This document shows positions 24,905 through 33,164 of a stretch of DNA of 33,164 nucleotides, one piece after another. The stretch covers positions 1 through 33,164 of the forward strand of contig JAMOVV010000126.1 in NCBI GenBank assembly GCA_027067385.1, read 5' to 3'. The stretch is from Desulfarculaceae bacterium (lineage in GTDB: Bacteria; Desulfobacterota; Desulfarculia; Desulfarculales; Desulfarculaceae). The notes beneath the pieces are model-generated. The model saw only the letters and a list, made by a program, of their open reading frames with translations. It searched no databases and was not told where the DNA came from. Position numbers and translations under genes: made by a program. Within the stretch, counting starts at the first letter, position 1. Every line of letters begins with the position of its first letter.

Positions 24905-26127
24905 GCGCGCACAACGTGGTAAAACCTCCCCGGGTGAGCCGGGCCGCCCTGGCCCGGCTGGGCCAGAGGTTGGGGCCGGAGGCGCGCCGGGCCCTGGGCC
25001 GGGCGGTGCGCACCTGGGCCCGGGTGAAGCGGCGCGGCGGCCGGGTGGTGGTGGCCACCGGTTCGGGCCCCAACCTGCACGAGGGCGTCACCACCCAGTT
25101 GGCCGAGTTGGTGGCCAAGGGGCTGGTGGACGGGATACTCACCTCCAGCGCGGTGGTGGGTCACGAGATGGCCGGCACCCTGGAGCGGGTGCGGCGGGTG
25201 GACGGCCGGCGGCTGGGGCTGCCGGCGCAGGTGCTGCCGGCCGACGGCAAGGTGGAGGCGGCCCTGCTGAGCCCCGAGCGCCTGGACCAGATATCCCACC
25301 GCACGGTGATCGACCAGGACCACTACCGCCGGCTGATCAGTGCGCCGGGCCGCGAGATAATCAAAGTGGCCGGCAACCTGGCCTATCCCACCGGCCTGTG
25401 GGTGGAGCGCATGGCCCGCAGGCTGCTGCCCTTGGCCCAGAGTTTTGGCCTGCCCCTGGAGCAGGTGGCCGGCCGGGGCGCCGACCGGCTCACCATGATC
25501 GGGGCCTGCGCCCGGCGGGGAGTGGACTGCCTGGTGACCGTGCCCCAGTTGGTGGGCGGCGGCCAGGTGGGTTTGGCCATCGGCGATTCCCTGTCGATCA
25601 GCGCGCGCTCGGCCGCCGTGGCCCGGCTGCTGGCCTCGGCCGATCTCATCGTGGAAAGCGGGGTGGCCCTCACCCAGGAAATCCACGACGGCCCCTTCGA
25701 GCTCTTCACCGGCCACGGCATCTGGCCCCGCCACGAGGGCATGTTCACCTTCTCGCTCAAGGACAAGGCCCTGGTGCGTATCGACCTGGACCCCAACATC
25801 TCGCGGGTGTGGCAGGCCGAGCGCGGCCGGGGGGCGGTGGCCGAGTCCATCGACAAGGGATTGCCCAAGGCCGCCTCCATGAAGGTTCCCTTCCGCATGG
25901 AGATGAGCGGTTTCGCCCGCCTGCCCGGCTCGCTGCCCATCCTCGGCGACGTGGGCGTGGTCTGGCCCCTGCTGGCCACCCGGGTGGCCGCCGCCCTGGG
26001 TGTCAAACTGGACTTTGTGTGTTACAAACAAGCCACGCCCCAGGGTGAGGCCGTGCGCCGTTTTATCGTCGACGGCGTGGCCCCCCTGGACTTATCGGCA
26101 GTAATCGACCGGCTCAAGGAAGCATAG
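24901..26127 (+). CDS. uncharacterised enzyme-like protein between waaA and carA
   Basis: I cannot name this 408-residue protein. A nucleotide-binding-like block, RVVVATGSGPNLHEGVTTQL, is followed by AELVAKGLVDGILTSSAVVG and HEMAG. Later come GRGADRLTMIGACARRGVDC, PQLVGGGQVGLAIGDS, ADLIVESGVALTQEIHDGPF and a final VRIDLDPN. This order (NL-x-G, then VD-ILT, then a P/G-rich dimer loop, then D-DPN) recalls the deoxyhypusine-synthase-like fold and the C-terminal domain of LOR/SDH-type proteins. That resemblance is from memory of motif layout only. No signal or membrane segment is seen. GTG 24901 overlaps the waaA stop, and the stop overlaps carA by one base (TAGTG). Confidence 0.75.
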   Translation: MSAHNVVKPPRVSRAALARLGQRLGPEARRALGRAVRTWARVKRRGGRVVVATGSGPNLHEGVTTQLAELVAKGLVDGILTSSAVVGHEMAGTLERVRRVDGRRLGLPAQVLPADGKVEAALLSPERLDQISHRTVIDQDHYRRLISAPGREIIKVAGNLAYPTGLWVERMARRLLPLAQSFGLPLEQVAGRGADRLTMIGACARRGVDCLVTVPQLVGGGQVGLAIGDSLSISARSAAVARLLASADLIVESGVALTQEIHDGPFELFTGHGIWPRHEGMFTFSLKDKALVRIDLDPNISRVWQAERGRGAVAESIDKGLPKAASMKVPFRMEMSGFARLPGSLPILGDVGVVWPLLATRVAAALGVKLDFVCYKQATPQGEAVRRFIVDGVAPLDLSAVIDRLKEA

Positions 26128-27308
26128 TGGAGCTAGAGGGAAAAAAGGCGCTGCTGGCGCTGGAAGACGGGACCACCTTCAATTGCCGGGCCTTTGCCGG
26201 CCGCGGCGAGGTGGCCGCCGAGGTCTGTTTCAACACCGCCATGAGCGGTTACCAGGAAGTGCTCACCGACCCCTCCTACCGGGGTCAGATGGTGGCCATG
26301 ACCTATCCCCTGATCGGCAACTACGGCGTAAACCCCCAGGACGTGGAGAGCCGGGCGGTGCAGGTCAGCGCCTTCCTGGTCAAGGAATACATCGATTTCC
26401 CCAGCAACTACCGGGCCACCACCAGCCTGAAAGAGTACCTGGAACAGGCCGGGGTGCTGGGAGTCCAATGCCTGGACACCCGGGCCCTCACCCGCCACCT
26501 GCGCATCCACGGCGCCATGCGCGCGGTGCTCTCCACCGAGGACCTGGACCCGGCCAGCCTCACGGCCAAGGCCCAGGCCAGCCCCGGCTTGGTGGGTGTC
26601 GACCTGGTCCAGGAAGTGACCCACCCCCGGGCCTACCGCTGGGACGGCGAGGGCCCGGGGCAGGAGATCGAGCTGGGCGATGATATGGACCCCGCGGCGG
26701 TGTGGGCCGGCGGCCGGGGCCGCTACAAGGTCTTGGCCCTGGACTGCGGCATCAAGTTCAACATCCTGCGCCGCATGGCCAGCCGGAACCTGGACCTGCT
26801 GGTGGTCCCGGCGGCCACCGATGCCGAGACCATCGCGCGGCTCAAACCCGACGGCTTGTTTTTGAGCAACGGCCCCGGCGACCCGGCCGCCGTGACCTAC
26901 GTGGTGGACACGGTGCGCGCCCTGCTGGGCAAGTTGCCGGTCTTCGGTATCTGCCTGGGGCACCAGATGATCGGCCAGGCCCTGGGCGGCAGCACCTTCA
27001 AGCTGAAGTTCGGCCACCGCGGGGCCAACCAGCCGGTGATGGACCTGATGACCGGCAAGGTGGAGATCACCAGCCAGAACCACGGCTTCTGCGTGGACTC
27101 CGAGTCCATCGACGACCCGGAGGTGGTGACCACCCATATCAACCTCAACGACCGCACCCTGGAGGGACTGGCCCACCGCCGGCTGCCGGTGTTCTGCGTG
27201 CAGTACCATCCCGAGGCCGCGCCGGGCCCCCACGACGCCGACTACCTCTTCGACCGTTTCATCGACATGATGCAGACCGGGCGCACCCCGTTGGCGGAGG
27301 GCTCGTGA
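26127..27308 (+). CDS. carA: carbamoyl-phosphate synthase small subunit CarA
   Basis: This 393-residue glutaminase subunit supplies ammonia to CarB for carbamoyl phosphate, feeding pyrimidine and arginine synthesis. The N-terminal CPSase small-chain domain contains FNTAMSGYQEVLTDPSY. The class I glutamine amidotransferase domain (about 200-385) contains SNGPGDP, the nucleophile C276 in GICLGHQ, SQNHGF, and H361/E363 in QYHPEAAPGPHD. The start is GTG 26127, with AAGGA 6 nt upstream; it shares one base with the previous stop. The stop overlaps the HD-GYP gene by 4 nt (GTGA). Length is normal. Confidence 0.97.
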   Translation: MELEGKKALLALEDGTTFNCRAFAGRGEVAAEVCFNTAMSGYQEVLTDPSYRGQMVAMTYPLIGNYGVNPQDVESRAVQVSAFLVKEYIDFPSNYRATTSLKEYLEQAGVLGVQCLDTRALTRHLRIHGAMRAVLSTEDLDPASLTAKAQASPGLVGVDLVQEVTHPRAYRWDGEGPGQEIELGDDMDPAAVWAGGRGRYKVLALDCGIKFNILRRMASRNLDLLVVPAATDAETIARLKPDGLFLSNGPGDPAAVTYVVDTVRALLGKLPVFGICLGHQMIGQALGGSTFKLKFGHRGANQPVMDLMTGKVEITSQNHGFCVDSESIDDPEVVTTHINLNDRTLEGLAHRRLPVFCVQYHPEAAPGPHDADYLFDRFIDMMQTGRTPLAEGS

Positions 27309-28297
27309 AGCACCAGGCGGGCAAAGCGCAGTACCTGGAGGCCTTTTTCGCGGTATCGCCGAGGATGGTCTTCCCCGGGGTGAGCGCCGACTTCGACCTG
27401 TGGCTCCGCCGGGACGACGACTATGTCCTCTACGCCCGGGGCCGCGAGGGCTTTACCCGGCAACACCTGCGGGAGATGCGGGCGGACGGGGTGGCCGAGG
27501 TCTATATCCACCAGGGCCAGCGGGAGGTCTACCAGCACTACGTCCAGCACAATCTGGGCGATGTCCTCTCGCGCGATAACGCGCCCATGGAGCTGCGGGC
27601 CCAGGTGCTCTACGACGCCTCGGTGGATATCATCCGCGACGTCTTTGAAAACCGTCTGCCCCAGCAGCCCGACGACCGGCACTTCGAGCGCATCCTCTCC
27701 CTGGTGAGCAGTTGCACCGATTTCTTGGCCAAGCAGGACTCGCTCAAGAGCCTGGCCTCCATGATCAGTCACCACTACCAGACCTACTCCCACTCGCTCA
27801 ACGTGATGATCTTCGCCCTGGCCGTGCTGGACCACTACGACCTGGACCGCGACCGCATGATCGAGATCGGGTTGGGGGCGCTGCTGCACGACGTGGGCAA
27901 GACCGGCATCCCGCCGGAGGTGCTGGGCAAGCCCGGCCGGCTCGACCCCGAGCAATGGAAACAACTAAAGCTGCACCCCACCCGCGGGGTGGCCATGTGC
28001 TCCCGCATCCCCTTGAGCCAACTGACCATCCATTGCATCATGTTTCACCATGAGCGTATGGACGGCCAGGGCTACCCGGCCGGGCTCACCGGTGACAAGA
28101 TTCCCTTTGAGGTGCGGGCGGTGAGCCTGGCCGACGTGTACGATGCGCTCACCGCCGACCGGCCCTACGCCAACCGGGTGACCCCGTTCCAGGCCCTGCG
28201 TATCATGCAAGACGAGATGGCCGGGGCCTTTGATGAACAATTGTATAAGCGACTGGTGCTGGTGCTCAGCGGGGCCGGTATCACCACCGAGGGCTGA
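27305..28297 (+). CDS. HD-GYP domain phosphodiesterase inserted between carA and carB
   Basis: This 330-residue protein has an uncharacterised N-terminal domain (about 1-120, DUF3391/PilZ-like in position only) followed by an HD-GYP domain (about 145-325). The residues needed for c-di-GMP hydrolysis are present: H163, H195-D196, K199 in HDVGKTGIP, H224, HHE at 248-250, and DGQGYP at 253-258, plus D277. The start is GTG 27305 (VKHQAGKAQYLE), overlapping the carA stop by 4 nt. The frame is open far upstream, but that part is a carA shadow. Its place inside a carAB unit is unusual. Confidence 0.88.
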   Translation: MKHQAGKAQYLEAFFAVSPRMVFPGVSADFDLWLRRDDDYVLYARGREGFTRQHLREMRADGVAEVYIHQGQREVYQHYVQHNLGDVLSRDNAPMELRAQVLYDASVDIIRDVFENRLPQQPDDRHFERILSLVSSCTDFLAKQDSLKSLASMISHHYQTYSHSLNVMIFALAVLDHYDLDRDRMIEIGLGALLHDVGKTGIPPEVLGKPGRLDPEQWKQLKLHPTRGVAMCSRIPLSQLTIHCIMFHHERMDGQGYPAGLTGDKIPFEVRAVSLADVYDALTADRPYANRVTPFQALRIMQDEMAGAFDEQLYKRLVLVLSGAGITTEG

Positions 28298-28306
28298 GCC
28301 CGGTCG

Positions 28307-28327
28307 CCCGCCGGGGATAGCGGCGGG
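28307..28327 (+). terminator. hairpin after the HD-GYP gene, possible attenuator or terminator
   Basis: CCCGCCG (28307-28313) and CGGCGGG (28321-28327) form a perfect 7-bp stem around GGGATAG. It lies 10 nt after the HD-GYP stop. No U-run follows, so termination would be inefficient or factor dependent, and some transcription could continue into carB. Confidence 0.4.
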
Positions 28328-28384
28328 AGGGATGCAGGAAAATATACCGGCTGCAACAGCTAGCCGGCGGAAAACCACCATCAT

Positions 28385-28417
28385 CGGCGACGCGGCGGAT
28401 CGTCCCGCCGGACGCCG
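28385..28417 (+). promoter_or_regulatory. interrupted hairpin in the carB leader
   Basis: CGGCGG (28393-28398) pairs with CCGCCG (28405-28410) around ATCGTC. The outer arms CGGCG (28385-28389) and CGCCG (28413-28417) add five pairs across a small internal loop. It ends 27 nt before the carB ATG, which has no good Shine-Dalgarno. A regulatory role is inference. Confidence 0.35.
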
Positions 28418-28444
28418 TAAAACCCGGGATATTGCGCAACCGTC

Positions 28445-31690
<3,246 letters not shown>

Positions 31691-32008
31691 TCAGAAGGTG
31701 AGTACTTTGTCGGCCTCGGCGCAGAGTTCGTAGAGGTCGTCCATAAAGGCCATGGGGCATGACGCCGAACCCTCCCGGCCCCGGGAGGAGAGGCATACGC
31801 CTCAGACATAGAAATCGCCCTCCTCCTGGAAGGCGGCCGTCTGGGCGGCCAGGTCGAAATCGTCGGTGGACAGGGTTTCGAAATCAACCGCCCGGCCCAG
31901 CATGAAAACGCTCACCTCCTGGCCCTTTTGCACGGTGACGTTGGCCAGGCGCAGCGCGTTGAAGATGGTCTCGGGATCGGCACTAGCGATGACAAACACC
32001 CATTTCAT
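31691..32008 (-). CDS. DsrE-like selenoprotein (UGA = Sec69)
   Basis: This 105-residue DsrE/DsrF-like protein belongs to a family of small cytoplasmic sulfur-relay or redox proteins. Residues 1-68 (MKWVFVIASADPETIFNALR...) end at an in-frame TGA on the - strand (31804-31802). Beyond it the frame continues with GVCLSSRGREGSA, then SCPMAFMDDLYELCAEADKV and LTF before TGA at 31693-31691. Reading the first TGA as selenocysteine restores the family's CxxC as U69-G-V-C72. It also restores the usual ending, a CP-x-MxDLYEL helix. ATG 32008 is fixed by AAGGAGG 6 to 7 nt upstream. DsrE-like selenoproteins are known from selenium-rich Deltaproteobacteria. A plain ORF caller would report only a truncated 68 residues or nothing. 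Confidence 0.87.
31771..31804 (-). promoter_or_regulatory. Sec codon and bacterial SECIS hairpin in the DsrE-like gene
   Basis: On the - strand the UGA (31804-31802) is followed after 13 nt by CCTCCC (31788-31783) pairing perfectly with GGGAGG (31776-31771) around GGGGCC. The stem can extend inwards by two G-C pairs. The G-rich apical loop starts about 19 nt after the UGA, which fits the bacterial SECIS model well. A competing small stem, GAGGC/GCCTC, includes the GA of the UGA itself. Confidence 0.75.
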
Positions 32009-32067
32009 GGCCAACCTCCTTGGCCGCGGCGCCGGGGGACGTGCCGCGGCGGCTGAATTTTCACCCC

Positions 32068-32076
32068 ATAATAGCA
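32068..32076 (-). promoter_or_regulatory. extended -10 promoter candidate for the DsrE-like selenoprotein gene
   Basis: On the - strand TGC precedes TATTAT (plus-strand 32068-32073), giving an extended -10 element about 60 nt before the ATG. No good -35 is visible. A 7-bp hairpin, CCGGCGG/CCGCCGG (32087-32104), lies between this site and the divergent purF gene. Confidence 0.4.
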
Positions 32077-32160
32077 TAGCGCTCCCCCGGCGGTTGGCCG
32101 CCGGTATGGCTTGGCCGGGACGGCTGGGCGCTGGTCATGGTTTGTGGTAGGATGGGGCGC

Positions 32161-33164
32161 ATGAGAGTGGAATTACCTAGCGGGCCCAGGGAATACTGCG
32201 GCCTCTTCGGCGTTTTTGGGCACCCCGAGGCGGCCCGGCTCACCTACTACGGCCTCTATGCCTTGCAGCACCGCGGCCAGGAGTCGGCCGGCATCGTGGT
32301 GAGCGACGGCAAGCAGCTACGCGAAAAGCGGGCCATGGGCCTGGTGCCCGATGTCTTTGACGAGAAGGACCTCGTCCGCCTGGAGGGACACCTGGCCTGC
32401 GGCCATGTGCGCTACTCCACCACCGGCTCCTCCATCATCGCCAACGTGCAGCCGTTTATCATCAATTACGCCGGGCACACCTTCTGCGTGGGCCACAACG
32501 GCAACCTCACCAACGCCGGTATCCTGCGCCGCCGCCTGGAGCTCGACGGCAGCATCTTCCAGACCTCCAGCGACTCCGAGGTGGTGATGCACCTGCTGGC
32601 CCGCAATATCCACCAGGGATTCCAGGACGGGCTGGTCACCGCCCTGCAACAGCTCCGGGGGGCCTACTGTTTTCTGTTTATGACCGAAGACACCCTGGTG
32701 GCCGCCCGCGATCCCATGGGCTTTCGGCCCCTGTGCCTGGGCCGGCTGGCCGACGGCGGCTACGTGGTGGCCAGCGAAACCTGCGCCCTGGACCTGGTGG
32801 AGGCCCGCTTCGAGCGCCAGATCGAACCCGGCGAAGTCGTATTCATCGATAAAAACGGGCTGCGCAGCGTAAAGCCCTTTCCCCGCTGTCGCCACGCCCA
32901 CTGCATCTTCGAGTTCATCTACTTCGCCCGGCCCGACTCCAACATCTTCGGACAAAACGTCTACCTGGTGCGCAAGCGCCAGGGAGCCCAACTGGCCCAC
33001 GAATACGGCGATCTGGGGGCCGACTTCATGATGCCCTTCCCCGACAGCGGCAACTACGCCGCCCTGGGCTACGCCGCGGCCAGCGGCCTGCCCTTTGAGA
33101 TGGGGGTGATCCGCAACCACTACGTGGGCCGCACCTTTATCCAGCCCAGCCAGGATATGCGGGG
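32161..33164 (+). CDS. purF: amidophosphoribosyltransferase PurF, N-terminal part (runs off the window)
   Basis: The first 334 codons of PurF, which makes 5-phosphoribosylamine from PRPP and glutamine as the first step of purine synthesis. C13 in EYCGLFGVFGH is the Ntn-type nucleophile exposed after removal of a 12-residue propeptide. LQHRGQESAGI, HVRYSTTG, HNGNLTN and SSDSEV are glutaminase-domain landmarks, and ARDPMGFRPL follows. The start of the PRTase domain is seen (FEFIYFARPDS, FPDSGNYAALGYA). ATG 32161 has AGGA at 32149-32152 as a modest ribosome site. There is no stop before the window ends. It is divergent from the DsrE-like gene. Confidence 0.95.
   Translation, partial: MRVELPSGPREYCGLFGVFGHPEAARLTYYGLYALQHRGQESAGIVVSDGKQLREKRAMGLVPDVFDEKDLVRLEGHLACGHVRYSTTGSSIIANVQPFIINYAGHTFCVGHNGNLTNAGILRRRLELDGSIFQTSSDSEVVMHLLARNIHQGFQDGLVTALQQLRGAYCFLFMTEDTLVAARDPMGFRPLCLGRLADGGYVVASETCALDLVEARFERQIEPGEVVFIDKNGLRSVKPFPRCRHAHCIFEFIYFARPDSNIFGQNVYLVRKRQGAQLAHEYGDLGADFMMPFPDSGNYAALGYAAASGLPFEMGVIRNHYVGRTFIQPSQDMR

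Noticed and set aside
26702..28297. A 531-residue open frame ending with the HD-GYP gene.
   Set aside because: The part before 27305 is a carA shadow; GTG 27305 with a 4-nt overlap is the natural start.
31802..32077. A 91-residue protein ending at the UGA and starting upstream of 32008.
   Set aside because: The good ribosome site fixes ATG 32008, and conserved family sequence continues past the UGA.

Overview
The window is about 33 kb of very GC-rich DNA (roughly 70% by eye), densely coding, with strong G/C preference at third codon positions. It fits a Gram-negative member of the Desulfobacterota (former Deltaproteobacteria), perhaps Desulfarculales-like. The reasons are a Kdo transferase, a classical division/cell-wall cluster, and a selenium gene set that includes a selenocysteine-containing SelD and a DsrE-like selenoprotein. 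The exact taxon is an inference. I see no tRNA, rRNA, CRISPR array, insertion sequence or phage gene.

Region 1 (1-11850, + strand) is the dcw cluster: murE (3' end), murF, mraY, murD, ftsW, murG, murC, murB, ftsQ, ftsA, ftsZ. Nearly every junction is a stop/start overlap of 1 to 11 nt, so translation is probably coupled throughout. No ddl gene lies between murB and ftsQ. After ftsZ comes a 257-nt gap with an 18-codon ORF behind a good Shine-Dalgarno, and a large inverted repeat.

Region 2 (12108-14080, - strand) holds three genes: a secreted phosphodiester-glycosidase-family (DUF2233) protein and two small uncharacterised proteins. A textbook sigma-70 promoter then drives a creatininase-family hydrolase (14226-14948, +).

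Region 3 (15087-20586, +) is a probable selenium-linked operon: a LysR regulator, a small HAD hydrolase, selD with an in-frame UGA at residue 16, a cNMP/CBS/DUF294 protein, a two-TM protein and a DEDDh exonuclease. Region 4 (20658-23463) holds an XRE regulator, a convergent unknown gene, a sugar-isomerase-like TIM-barrel protein and a membrane-anchored coiled-coil protein.

Region 5 (23576-31690, +) links waaA, an unrecognised enzyme-like gene, carA, a complete HD-GYP phosphodiesterase and carB. carB ends directly against the stop of a - strand DsrE-like selenoprotein (31691-32008). A purF gene then runs off the right edge.

Most of the window is housekeeping. The items worth attention are the two selenoproteins, which both need UGA recoding and would be truncated or lost by a standard gene caller. 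Next come the HD-GYP gene inserted between carA and carB, the unknown enzyme before carA, and the structured DNA after ftsZ.
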